A stretch of 64,000 bases of DNA from Pomphorhynchus laevis (taxonomy: Eukaryota; Acanthocephala; Palaeacanthocephala; Echinorhynchida; Pomphorhynchidae). The DNA lies in assembly GCA_012934845.2 (NCBI GenBank), contig WNNJ02003750.1:81945-145944 (forward strand), in the 5' to 3' direction. Made by a program: the position numbers and the translations under genes. Of the stretch, positions 30,480 to 41,089 are shown piece by piece (position 1 is the stretch's first letter; every line of letters starts with the position of its first letter). The notes beneath the pieces are model-generated. The model had not been told where the DNA came from. It made no database searches and was given only the letters and a program-made list of their open reading frames with translations.

Positions 30480-33055
30480 AATGTTGTAATAATTTCATTG
30501 TTGACATTTTATTGCTGATATCGATATTCTCTGCATTACCGAATCATGGCACTCTGACTCTGACGATCTTTCTATTCGTCGTCTATGTCGCTCTGGTTGT
30601 TTTTTTAGTTGAATCAGCTCGTCCAGTTGTCTCTTCCACATCTATTGCTTCTAACCATGGCAGTATCGTTGCCATTACTAGTCACCCAACGTCTCTACGT
30701 AAAATTAACGTTAACATCCGTTAAACCTCATTCGAATTACTCATATGCAGATTATCAACTACTTTGATCTCGCTATACGTCGCCTATGTTCAACAGGAGT
30801 CACTCTCGTTGATTCTGCTCGCTTTTCTGTAATGTGTTATCAGCATCCACGTCAAATTAGGATAAGATTGTCGCCTTTGTCTGCGCTCTTTCGTCCCTTA
30901 TAAAAAAAGTTTTCTAGCACAATTGGAATTATGAATCTTTCGAATTACTTATCTGTAGATCGTCTCAACTATCATATATCGTCTTTTACAGCTGAACTCA
31001 CTATCATATATCGTACTGGATCTTTCTATTGTTCATTCAAGTTCTTCGATTAACTAGCTAATCTTCTTATTGTTCACTTTCAGCTTTCAAACTGTATGTA
31101 CTAGGTGATTCAAACATTCGCATGAACTGCCCTTCCAAATCATATTCTAGCAAAGTTGTAAGCATCATTTCCGGCTATAATCTCAATTTACTTTGGACCC
31201 CTCCCACTCATGTACTTAACAATACCCTTGGTATAATTGCAACTCCGTGCAGTTTCTCTACTCATGCTTAATTTAAAATCTTAAATCCTGGTCTCTCTGA
31301 CCACTTTCTATTTATCCGAGCTCACAGCAATTCTCGTTTACATACTACCTCGCCGATCACACATTCATAAGCGTTCTTGAAACACACATTGGATTAATAA
31401 TGACTGTGTAATTTTAAAGCACTGCGTGCGTCCCGCTTTTCGCATCTATCTTCGTTTCCTCAAACGAGGTTCTACTTCTGTCTCCTCCGAGTATCGTTAT
31501 AACTACCAAAATATTCGTCGTTCCTATTACTCTCTCCTACAAAGTAAACACATACTCTTCTGGCGAAATAAGCTCACTACTTCAGACAAAAAATTACTTG
31601 GCACAAATTAAACTCACTCCGTTTACGTTCTTTAACGCCTAGTATTATCAATCTAAACTTGTTTTCTTCTCATCTCCATTCAAAAAATGCTAATATCCTC
31701 CAATCAAATGCTAATAAATGCTCCAATCAAAAAAGGCTCATTTCCTCTAACTTGTTTCCTCCCTTCCAAGCCGCTTTTCGCTCTAATCACTCTACTAAAA
31801 TTGCCTGTCTTAAAGTTTACAATGACTTACTCATCTCGCGCGATCATAAATTATGTAGTGTCATAGTTTCTATTGATCTATCGTCTGCTTTTGACATCGT
31901 CGATCACTCGATTCTTCTCCATCGCCTTCGTCATGATTATGGCTTCTCTTTACCCACTGTATCATGGTTTTCTTCATATCTATCAAACCGTACATTTCGC
32001 GTATATTCTAACTCTTCTCTCTCCCATCCTTCGTCCATTCCGTCCGGTGTTCCACAAGGCTCCGTATTAGGCCCTATGCTTTTCTCTCTTCTTCTTGGTG
32101 ATTTGTCTTCGATTTCTCATAAATTTAACTTCCATGTTATGCAACATGCTGATGACATTCTCATCTATGCTCACGCACCTGTTTATCGTATTCACGATCT
32201 CAGTGTTTCTGCTTCCGACTGTATTGTCTCAATTTCCAATCATCTTTCTTCCCTTCGCCTTTCTCTGAATCCTGATAAATCCAAAATTATGTGGATCCTA
32301 CCTCGACGCATAGGCTTAAAACCTCCCTCCGTATCATTAAATTCTACAATTCTTCCAATCGTTGATAATCTCGTTTTCCTAGGCTTACATTTCGACAACC
32401 GACTTTCACTTAAACCTTTCGTTAGAGATAAATTACGCTAATCTACCCTGATATTCCGCAACCTCCGTCAAGTTGGTAGATTGATCGATTTCCCTTCTTG
32501 TATGACTCTCATATCTTCTCTCATTTTGCTAGACTCCATTATTGTCTTAGTATATTTTCCAACTAACCTAAATGCACTCTTCTTCCACTAAAACGCATCG
32601 TTAACGCAGCCGTCCGAATTCTCCTCGGTCTTCGTCGTTTTGATCATACATCTCACCATCTTGCTTCTCTGGATTTGTCTACAATTTATTCTCGTGTTTA
32701 AATTCGTCTTCTTCTCGTTGCTTTCCGCCTTGTAACTTTTCATACCCCTTCATTTCTCAACCTTCCTTTTCTTGATAATTCTCGTCCTGTTTACTGTTCC
32801 TTGCGTTCCTGTAATTCCCTTCTTTTACATGTCCCAAACTACTCTACCTCCTTTGGCCTCCGCTCCTTCCTGGTGGATGCTCCTCTATCGTGGAATCATC
32901 TGCCCATTCATATACGCCAATAACTTCCCTGCCGTGCTTCGAACGACAAATCCAATCCCATTTAAATAATTTATCTGCTTGACTTTTTATATTTTTTCAT
33001 TAGTGGACTTGAAAGCGTGCAGCTGACACGCATTTGAAACGTTAAATAAATTTGT
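30480..33055 (+). mobile_element. CR1/L2-like LINE, degraded
   Basis: The RT frame 31659-32441 contains PPFQAAFRSNHSTKIACL, motif A SIDLSSAFDIVDHSILLHRL, motif B SGVPQGSVLGPMLFSL and a motif C reading HADD where YADD is expected. It ends after NRLSLKPFVRDKLR with a premature stop; the family similarity continues at lower quality to about 32960. Upstream TC-rich coding-like sequence from about 30480 is probably the endonuclease part. The 3' end has GTGCAGCTGACACGCATTTG before an AATAAA and a T-rich tail at about 33050; the same end recurs at 58040-58100. A second RT start lies at the window's right edge. Confidence 0.82.
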
Positions 33056-33159
33056 ATTATTATTTAAGTTTAATTTTAATCAATGACTTGATTTTATTGT
33101 TTACATTTGAGTTTAATTTTTAAATATTAAAAAAATTTATTTTCATCAACAGATGAAAC

Positions 33160-33256
33160 TATACTTACATTATTCTTAAACCTTTCGTTAGAGATAAATT
33201 ACTTCTACCCTGAATTCCGCAACCTCCGTCAAGTTGGTAGATTGATCCATTTCGAG
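33160..33256 (+). repeat. Short duplicate of the LINE RT 3' segment
   Basis: This repeats 32410-32490 (CTTAAACCTTTCGTTAGAG ... CCGCAACCTCCGTCAAGTTG) with a few small deletions, about 100 bp beyond the LINE end. Confidence 0.75.
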
Positions 33257-34069
33257 ATCGTTTGATAGCTCCGACACCTTCAGCATTCAAAGTTTTTCAC
33301 TGAGGTTTGAGTGTGATTATGCTTTTTACCACATTAATTTTTAAGAGCAAGCTGCATTATACATTTTGATATTTTTTTAATAGCAACTATCTTTCTGTAT
33401 TTCGAACATTACTTAATATACTTTACGAATTACTTTATAAATATTTCAAATTTGAAATGATACTAATGTTTTGGAATAGAACCGAAACTTATCAAAATTA
33501 AACGAACCAGTTTTATTTATAAAAATGTATTTTTAATTAAATCATTTCGATTAAACATTTGTAGAATAAATACGTCAATAAAATGTTTAATATGATCTCT
33601 ATTGCTTGGCAATACTTGTAAAAATGTATTTAATAAATATGTTAGCTTTGTTAAGCTTTAAATGTATTATTATTTTTAGACAAGTCTTTTTAGCAGATAC
33701 TGTAAATCTAAGTTTAATTGGATATTAATGTAACTTGGAAATCATTTATAAAATAAACAAGTTATTATTGGTATTAATGAATTTAAATTTATAATTAGAT
33801 CAAATTAGTAATTAAATTAATAAATTAATGTTGTATAGGTAATTAATTTTTAATTAAAATTACATTTTCTTATAACTAAATATTATATTATTTTATGTTC
33901 TCAATTTGGATTACCGAAAAGTCATTATTTCATTCAATGTAAATTCTTTCTAAAAATTATGATTGTTGGCGTATATTTTTATAAATATAAAATTTAGATG
34001 ACAAGAACACTGTTATTTTTGTACAATTTATTTATGATTTAATTAAAATTACTGATACAATATATACAA
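33257..34069. other. Intergenic or 3' UTR, AT-rich
   Basis: Nothing recognised. Part of it is probably the 3' UTR of the minus-strand PB1 gene. Confidence 0.4.
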
Positions 34070-34927
34070 CTAAACATGACATTGAGGCTTCACAGATCTA
34101 TTTGCATTAATTATGAAGCCTCCTAAATTTGTTGACGGTCTACTGGCCAACTTTGATGAAGTAATCTGTGGACTCTGCTGCAGTAATGAATTATAACTTG
34201 AAGAAACCAAAAACTGTTGGTTCGATCCAATTGATGAGTGTGACTTTTTGACTTGTGACTTTTTGACTTGTGTTTTCTTCATGTTACTTTTTCGAGTAGG
34301 TTGAAATTTTGCATCTGTATTAGAAGGCATATGAGATTGTGAATTGCTTGTATGTTTTGAATTATCAGCACATGTAAACAGTGATTGCTTGGGTTTGACT
34401 GCTGCTAAATTTGGTTTATCTATTGACAGAGATTTTTCAATATTTGGATATTCACCAAATATGTCGTTATATAGAGCAGGATAGATAAATTTATTTGTGA
34501 GCTCAGATGTACTCAAACTTGTTCGATTTGATTGGAAATTGACAGGCTTATTGGACATTGATTCAGATGGGGTTGAACTTGCTATTGTAATTGAAGTATT
34601 ATGTTGTGACATGCGATCGCTATTTTCACATAATTTTTCAACTTTGATAATTTTTATTTTAAGCTTTTTTCTAATTATCCCGTATCCTGCGTTTTTCCTA
34701 CTAAGAAGTGAAAATGCCGTATATAAATCCCAGTCATCTGTGACCGTAATCCAATCATCGTCTTCGTCTAAATATTTAATTATGTACAATTTTGATTTTA
34801 TATCAATTTCGAAATAGTGATTGGCTAAAGATGTTAACTCCTCAAAATTTATCCACTTGGTTATAATTTTTCTTATATCTTTATTAAATTCAATCTTTAT
34901 AATTACATTTTCCTTGATGGAGGTTGT
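34070..34927 (-). CDS. PB1-domain protein, last exon (TFG-like PB1)
   Basis: On the minus strand, after an acceptor TTTTTCTAG (34928 and beyond), the frame reads TSIKENVIIKIEFNKDIRKI, then ELTSLANHYFEI and the OPCA motif IIKYLDEDDDWITVTDDWDL. This is a complete PB1 domain of about 90 residues, the fold that mediates head-to-tail heterodimerisation. The N-terminal strand (VIIKIEFNKDIRKI) is closest in my reading to TFG (LIIKAQLGEDIRRI), but the rest lacks TFG's PQ-rich tail. After about residue 95 the sequence is low-complexity Ser/Asn/Gln/Lys-rich, including a repeat KKTQVKKSQVKKSHS. It ends QCHV-stop. An upstream exon must supply the initiator; I did not find it. Calling it TFG is only a suggestion. 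Confidence 0.75.
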   Translation of the reverse strand, partial: TTSIKENVIIKIEFNKDIRKIITKWINFEELTSLANHYFEIDIKSKLYIIKYLDEDDDWITVTDDWDLYTAFSLLSRKNAGYGIIRKKLKIKIIKVEKLCENSDRMSQHNTSITIASSTPSESMSNKPVNFQSNRTSLSTSELTNKFIYPALYNDIFGEYPNIEKSLSIDKPNLAAVKPKQSLFTCADNSKHTSNSQSHMPSNTDAKFQPTRKSNMKKTQVKKSQVKKSHSSIGSNQQFLVSSSYNSLLQQSPQITSSKLASRPSTNLGGFIINANRSVKPQCHV

Positions 34928-34931
34928 CTAG

Positions 34932-35666
34932 AAAAAGCACAAAAAATAATTTGTTTACAAAATACAATAAAAATATAGGTTTTTTGTCTGTAAAAAATAA
35001 AATTATTTAACAAATTTATCTTATATAGTTTGTATTTTAAATTGCTCAAACTTTTGAAATTATCATGTTCGTGTTACAGTTATAATAAGATTTGCTTTAC
35101 GAAAAACCTTATATTTATATGAAACATTAGCATATTTTAAAATTACTATTTACTAAACTACGTCTAAGACGAACACGGCTGACTTTGAAAATAAATTGTT
35201 TCACGTGCTTTTTAAAGCAGGATCTTCTGTTAAAATCGTTACAAAGTCTAAAAATGAACCAACAGCTTTTAAATGCACTCATGACCCTTACTAGTTCTCG
35301 ATCAATCTAGAATACTTCAAGGATCTGAAAAACACAGGACGCCATCTCATATTATCACGACAAAACTTACACATCAATCAATATTTAATAGATTGTTTCA
35401 GGCCTCACAATCTTTACAAAATATTCTATTTTGTGTTGGAAATGGTTAAGAAAGATACAAAAGAAATTGTTACCGTCAATGGCATTGATTAGCGTCGACT
35501 GAATAAGTTCAATTTCAGATATTATCAACCTTCAATTTGAAAACCTACCGTTATTTACAATTACTTGTATATTAACTGAAAATTAGAAAACTAACTATAT
35601 GTCTTGCTTAAATATATCACGTATTATTTCAATTGTAAATCTACTTAATATTATATTTTATTGCAG
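34932..35666 (+). other. Intergenic sequence with a coding-like tract at 35185-35500
   Basis: One plus frame reads TADFENKLFHVLFKAGSSVK and later LEYFKDLKNTGRHLILSRQ with a single stop across about 100 residues. The family was not recognised. It could be a decayed exon or an element remnant. Confidence 0.25.
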
Positions 35667-35840
35667 GTGTTTGTTAATTCATATAATAATTTATTAAATC
35701 CGGTAATTTTCGATTCAAACGTACTATTTACAATTATTAAATCTGCATTGTTACTTGTCTTAAACCGAAATAGCCTTAGTTTAAATCTTTTATACATCAA
35801 AATGCAATCAGTTCAACGACGTTATTCATCCAGCCAAAGG
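35667..35840 (+). pseudogene. COG1: COG1-like exon 1 in window
   Basis: Acceptor TATTGCAG at 35659-35666. It reads VFVNSYNNLLNPVIFDSNVL and then the SALLLVLNRNS block. A donor could be AGG|GTTAAT near 35840. Confidence 0.42.
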
Positions 35841-35989
35841 GTTAATATTGTTTTTTAATTCAAAATTTTATGTATGAAAATGATAAATGCTAAATTAAAT
35901 TATGCAAAAAGTCGAGAGATAATCAAGGAGCCGGTTTTAACTTTATTATTTGCTTACTTCTTTAATTTGTATAGTTCTCATTGTCGTAT

Positions 35990-36430
35990 CTGCTTTCTAC
36001 GAAGAAAACACATGTATTTTTGTTAACTATGGACCGCACTTTCCCGGCAATCCGATGAATTACTCACTGAGCGAATTTGGTTCGACCTTAAACAAGTTCG
36101 GCGGATAACAACTGAGTTAATGTCTGACAAATTACTGTCGTCTGCGATGAATGACATTAACATTCAATAACACAATTCTTTTTAAATTTTGAACAGTTTG
36201 TGAAAGTTGTCCGATATCGTATAGATTAAATGGGCGCTAATGCTGATAAAATGGCGATTGCGAACCCCGGAAGATGCAGATATATTTGTTGCAATGTGGC
36301 CTCACATTCCGATTTATATCCAGACCACTTATTCAATAGAGATAGCGTCTCATAGCATTGCACCGAATGTGATTTATAGCTAACACAACACTGATGACGG
36401 ATTAAAAGCCAGAGAATTGACCGTAAGTTT
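35990..36430 (+). other. Possible further COG1-like exons
   Basis: 36025-36165 reads LWTALSRQSDELLTERIWF, and 36225-36420 reads PEDADIFVAMWPHIPIYIQ up to ARELT|GTAAGT with one in-frame TAA. The second has a faint match to the LPASIVEF...HPIS segment of COG1. Too weak to fix boundaries. Confidence 0.25.
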
Positions 36431-37254
36431 TAACGAAACTAGCCACAATGTTTACTGTTTTGCGACAACCTGAAGATATTCAACTTTAATCAGATTAATA
36501 AATCCGTACGCGCTTCCAGTAATTGACCAAAATGTCCGAAGATATGTCAGTTATTTATATATTATGTTATGTAATTATCTACCTATTTGAATGAATATTT
36601 GTTTATACATTGCACTATTTCATTTCTAAAAAAATAAGCCGAAACCTCATCAGACAATAATTCTTACTTCTGACTTTTAGTTTAAGAGATCATTTCAACA
36701 TTTCAATTAAATTTTGTCTTTTCACATTAAATGTATTGTTTACAATTTATGTTTCAAAATTTTTGTAAAAAACGTTGGTAACAAAATATCTTTAAAATAT
36801 GAACTAGTAAAATGTATCCGCAAGTGTACCTTACTAGATTGAAAGATAGAATCATCAAAATTTCTGTCACTCCTGAGATAACGATTATCTGGTCTGAACA
36901 TATTATACTTTATATTATAGGCTATAGATAAAACACAGCCTCATTTATTTTTATCAAGACACATATTAGAGTAACCATGGACACGGAATTTTATAAATCT
37001 TTAAATAAATATTTGCATAAAAGCTATATATAATCGAGATATTTATCTAGTCAAGAACAATGAATTAACATCTCTTAACATGATTATTTAAAAATGTTAT
37101 TGTGAATATGACATACTTTAAACTACAAGAAAAATATGTTAACATAATAATATATAATATTAAATATATAAAATTATATTAAATATTACATACATTTTGG
37201 AATTAAAAATTACATTGATTTTGAAGCCATATTCATTATCAGATGAAAGGGTTA
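36431..37254. other. AT-rich spacer
   Basis: Nothing recognised on either strand. Confidence 0.4.
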
Positions 37255-37445
37255 TAATGTGTAATTGGTAAGGATTATGGCAGCATAAACAAAGATGGTG
37301 ATCGCTTTATTGAATTTTGGGATTCTCAAGATTTGATCATCACGAATACCTTGTGCATTAAGAGTTCATCTCAGCTCTTAACAAATTACAGTGATAAAGA
37401 AAAACCACAGATTCACTTCATACTAATGGGACGCGTGCATATGTC
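37255..37445 (+). mobile_element. LINE AP-endonuclease fragment
   Basis: The plus frame reads GKDYGSINKDGDRFIEFWDS, then LIITNTLCIK and KPQIHFILMGR. It matches the 'N.NG.RL.EFC...L.ITNT......Q+DFIL' segment of LINE endonucleases. Both ends are truncated. Confidence 0.65.
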
Positions 37446-38055
37446 TTCTTATAAAACGCTTAAAGTTTATTTTTATTAAAATAGTAAGTAAAATATTCCC
37501 GTCAAATTGAGCTGATCCATCGTTTCAAAGGTTGTCATCTTATATATATTTGAATAATAATATATATTATATAATTATATCAATTAATTTTTTTTCAATT
37601 ATAATATTATTAATGTATTAATTATTAAAATTTTACGAAACAGATTAGTTTATATTTCTGCTTTTTTTGATAATTAGTGTATTAATTATATTAAGACATT
37701 ATTATAATTAATACCTTTATGCTTTTTGACTATTGCATAGTAATGTGTTTTACCGAGTGTTATTTTATGTTTACCGAGTGATGTCGTTAGTTCTTTTGTT
37801 GATAATGTTAATGTTTTCTTTTTAAAATATTCTTATTTTTTCTTTTTCTGTGAAAATTTAATCTTAGATGCAAATCTCCACAAATCTGTTACTTTTAGAT
37901 TTATTGAAAATTTACTATATATTTATGACAATTTATTTTGTATTTTTTGACAATTTATTTTGTATTTTAGAACGGTTGCTGCAAAGTAAGTCTTTCAATT
38001 GCCTTTAATCTTTGATGTGAAAAACTGGGTCATTGTCCATCCTTTTTCCCAAATG
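37446..38055. other. AT-rich spacer
   Basis: No recognised feature apart from weak splice-like sites near 37970-37990. Confidence 0.4.
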
Positions 38056-38059
38056 ACTT

Positions 38060-38540
38060 TGATTCAATTAAATTAAAGGAAATGCATTTATGCGGCGTTC
38101 AACAACATGAATTCATTTGGGATCGATTAATAATGAAAAATACGGATTTTGCATTAAATTCCATGCCATTGTTCGCGAGTCTTATAGATCGTAGCGCACT
38201 GAGTTTAACATTTAAATCAACACTTAAGAGTGACAACCATCAACGTATTTGGTAGCACATAATACATGCAATTAGCCATTTTCTTTCGAGGCAGTCGTTG
38301 CATATGTGTGATATGTCGTTGAACGATCGTCTGAATGATGCTCTAAGCTAATTGGAAGGCGAATCAATTATTCACAGTGATTCTGCATTTTATAGTCGGA
38401 TGCCTATTGAGTTACATCTTGGATATAACGCAAATAGATATCAGAAGACGGAAAATACGCCGACTTTCAATTCCGATATTAATATTGATCACAATCGGTT
38501 GATTGTCACCTTGCTCTGCGTTTTTGGTATTATGTTATAT
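38060..38540 (+). pseudogene. COG1: COG1-like exon 2, with in-frame stops
   Basis: Reads NDFDSIKLKEMHLCGVQQHE, FIWDRLIMKNTDFAL and IDRSALSLTFKSTLKSDNHQ, then a TAG (38253). It continues in the same frame with ISHFLSRQSLHMCDMSLNDR to a TAA (38347), then YSRMPIELHLGYNANRYQ. A 39-nt GT...AG stretch would remove the first stop. I found no splice that removes the second. Confidence 0.4.
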
Positions 38541-38800
38541 CATTTAATGAACAATTGCATACACGAGCGAGTATCATCATTTGGTCGGCTTCATCAATTA
38601 TCCTCGTGTGAATTCTTTAATCCTAGATGCAGCACTGTACACTACAATCAGCGTAGGTGGACCTCATCAGCGGTGAGCCTACGCCTACCTTTCGTGTTTC
38701 GGTCCTTTAATTATCTGCTGAAATTTTCCTCTGCTGCCTTTCTGTAAAAACAAACGATACAGTTTGTAAGGAAAACATTTCCACTTGTGTAAACTGTACG
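38541..38800 (-). repeat. Inverted arm of the 371-bp array
   Basis: Minus-orientation copy of most of the array unit, running from the TGCATACACGAGCGAG end to the GTAAGGAAAACATTTCC end. It forms a giant hairpin with the first plus unit; the turning point is near 38800-38825. Confidence 0.85.
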
Positions 38801-38819
38801 TTGAAGACGGTTACAACTT

Positions 38820-40150
38820 ACAGCTTGCACAAGTGAAAATGTTTTCCTTACAAACTGTATCGTTTGTTTTTACAGAAAGGCAGCAGAGGAAAATTTCAGC
38901 AGATAATTAAAGGACCGAAACACGAAAGGTAGGCGTAGGCTCACTGCTGATGAGGTCCACCTACGCTGATTGTAGTGTACAGTGCTGCATCTAGGATTAA
39001 AGAATTCACACGAGGATAATTGATGAAGCCGACTAAATGATGATACTCGCTCGTGTATGCAATTGTTCATTCAATTTACCTGGCAGATTCCGGTTTCCTA
39101 TCAAAGAAAGTTCAAAAGACAGATTGTCGGTTGTTTCCGTCAACTGTAGTGCTTTTTTCGTCTTTTGGTTTCAAAAGACGGATACAACGTACAGTTTGCA
39201 CAAGTGGAAATGTTTTCCTTACAAACTGTATCGTTTGTTTTTACAGAAAGGCAGCAGAGGAAAATTTCAGCAGATAATTAAAGGACCGAAACACGAAAGG
39301 TAGGCGTAGGCTCACTGCTGATGAGGTCCACCTACGCTGATTGTAGTGTTCAGTGCTGCATCTAGGATTAAAGAATTCACACGAGGATAATTGATGAAGC
39401 CGACCAAATGATGATACTCGCTCGTGTATGCAATTGTTTATTCAATTTACCTGGCAGATTCCGGTCTCCTATCAAAGAAAGTTCAAAAGACAGATAGTCG
39501 GTTGTTTCCGTCAAATGTAGTGCTATTTCCGTCTTTTGGTTTCAAAAGACGGATACAAGGTACAGTTTGCACAAGTGGAAATGTTTTGCTTACAAACTGT
39601 ATCGTTTGTTTTTACAGAGAGGCAGCAGAGGAAAATTTCTGCAGATAATTAAAGGACCGAAACACGAAAGGTAGGCGTAGGATCATCGCTGATGAGGTCC
39701 ATCTACGCTGATTGTAGTGTACAGTGCTGCATCTAGGATTAAAGAATTCACACGAGGATAATTGATGAAGCCGACCAAATGATGATACTCGCTCGTGTAT
39801 GCAATTGTTCATTCAATTTACCTGGCAGATTTCGGTTTCCTATCAAAGAAAGTTCAACAGACAGATTGTCGGTTGTTTCCGTCAACAGTAGTGCTTTTTT
39901 CGTCTTTTGGTTTTAAAAGACGGATACAACGTACAGTTTGCACAAGTGGAAATGTTTTCCTTACAAACTGTATCGTTTGTTTTTACAGAAAGGCAGCAGA
40001 GGAAAATTTCAGCAGATAATTAAAGGACCGAAACACGAAAGGTAGGCGTAGGCTCACTGCTGATGAGGTTTACCTACGCTGATTGTAGTGTACAGTGCTG
40101 CATCTAGAATTAAAGAATTCATACGAGAATAAGTGGTTAAGCCGACCAAA
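38820..40150 (+). repeat. 371-bp tandem array, about 3.5 units
   Basis: The marker TTTTTACAGARAGGCAGCAG recurs at 38872, 39243, 39614 and 39985, exactly 371 bp apart. Units are over 95% alike. Each contains GGACCGAAAC about 34 bp before CTGATGAGGTCC, and a CTCGCTCGTGTATGCAATTG block. The open frames of 66-88 codons on both strands are repeated with the units and show no protein character. A related single copy lies at 56700-56870. Confidence 0.9.
38912..38957 (+). ncRNA. Hammerhead-like core boxes in the array unit
   Basis: The RNA would read GGACC-GAAA-C...GUA...CUGAUGA-GGUCC. GGUCC and GGACC pair perfectly and give the canonical G10.1-C11.1 closing pair of hammerhead stem II, next to intact CUGAUGA and GAAA boxes. 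A small CGAAAG loop then GUA could serve as stem III and cleavage triplet. No convincing stem I pairing was found beside CUGAUGA. Equivalent sites lie at 39283-39328 and 39654-39699; the unit at 40025-40070 has lost the stem. Confidence 0.4.
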
Positions 40151-40213
40151 TGGTTATATCATTTACTTGAAAATTTACTGATTCATTACTGCTTACGCCT
40201 ATATTACAATTAG

Positions 40214-40455
40214 GACATTATGTCTTGTCTAATTATGATTTTGAAACGTTTTGTCGACACCTACTTGTGAATATGCTGTCCTCCTTGATAAGTGTCAACG
40301 TTATTGAAATGATTAGTGACAGTAAAGAAGCAGTTATGCTAATTAAGGATATCGAGCAGCTAAATTTTATAACGAAATTACAAAGCAATTTTCAAAGTTC
40401 AATCCCGAGTATCTTTGCGGTGCTTCCCAAAGCTAATGTTATTAACGAGTACTAA
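40214..40455 (+). pseudogene. COG1: COG1-like exon 3
   Basis: After ATTACAATTAG the frame reads GHYVLSNYDFETFCRHLLVN, then SKEAVMLIKDIEQLNFI, to a stop at 40453-40455. The donor is uncertain (GT sites near 40420 and 40437). This is the best of the COG1 matches. Confidence 0.45.
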
Positions 40456-40677
40456 ATATCTGATATTTCTGTCAAATTGTCATTTTGTATTTTAATTGTT
40501 CATAGTTTTGACAAGAATTCTTAATATCGTTTTAACTTGAGAGCTGAATACAAGCGTTACTAAAACGGATACTCAAACTGAAAGCACGAAAAAATTCGTA
40601 TATTTTAATTATATGCCTATAATTATATTATAAGTATTTTAACTATGGATTTATCCTTATTAACTATCATATTTCAG

Positions 40678-40851
40678 ATGTGTGACTCCGTCAGTTCTGA
40701 TCTTTGTGATTATTTGAAAAAACAGTTTTTGTCAATTATCGATCGACCAACCGACTCCGATAAGCCTCTTGTAAGTAAATGCTTTTGGCAACAATTGTGC
40801 GGAAAATTACAGCAGCTATCGAAACATAATACATTAATTGATGTTATTTAA
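40678..40851 (+). pseudogene. COG1: COG1-like exon 4
   Basis: After the TATTTCAG acceptor the frame reads MCDSVSSDLCDYLKKQFLSI and ends HNTLIDVI-stop. An optional 42-nt GTAAGT...ACAG intron (40771-40812) lies within it and keeps frame. The TAA ends one base before the foldback element that starts at 40852. Confidence 0.42.
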
Positions 40852-41089
40852 GTTGAAAGAAGAAAAGGCATCCGCCGACATAACATTGTTGTTAAAACCA
40901 ATATTTCGTTTTCCAAGCGAAACCATTTTCAAGGTAATTGTAATTATCTTGAACACCTATAACTTTTTTTTGAAGAAAAGTTTAGTGTTCAAGCTAATTA
41001 CAATTACCTTGAAAATAAATTCGTTTGTAAACCGAAATATTGGCTTTAACAACAATGTTCTGTAAGCGGATGCCTTTTCTTCTTTCAAC
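40852..41089. mobile_element. Foldback/MITE with ~95-bp arms
   Basis: GTTGAAAGAAGAAAAGGCAT starts the left arm, and its complement ATGCCTTTTCTTCTTTCAAC ends the right arm at 41089. Inner parts (AACAATG, CCAATATTTCG, CAAGGTAATTGTAATTA) also pair. Left and right halves differ by a few indels. Confidence 0.75.

Larger units (their letters stand above)
35667..40851 (+). pseudogene. COG1: COG1-like gene (conserved oligomeric Golgi complex subunit 1), probably decayed
   Basis: COG1 is part of the COG tether for vesicles recycling within the Golgi. Pieces in order resemble human COG1: 35667-35840, with SALLLVLNRNSLSLNLLYIK against CSIMLLEESSPRQALTDFLL; 38060-38350, with GVQQHEFIWDRL, PLFASLIDRSALSLT and SLNDRLNDAL; 40214-40440, with GHYVLSNYDFE and KEAVMLIKDIEQLNFI against ALQLLYDLRYLNIV; and 40678-40851, with DYLKKQFLSIIDRPTDSDKP against DHLEALIDPFDLDVF. 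Two in-frame stops fall in the second piece (near 38253 and 38348), and a third in a possible piece near 36380. A 371-bp array separates pieces two and three, and a foldback element abuts the terminal stop. A real gene with mis-drawn exons remains possible. The similarity is weak and from memory. Confidence 0.42.

Noticed and set aside
38060-38540. Stop codons reassigned to an amino acid
   Set aside because: XPO1 has no in-frame TAA or TAG across 14 exons and ends in TAG; the PB1 gene also ends in TAG. Decay of the COG1-like locus is simpler.
38872-40019. Repeated open frames of 66-88 codons on both strands of the array
   Set aside because: They recur with each 371-bp unit on both strands and have no protein-like conservation.
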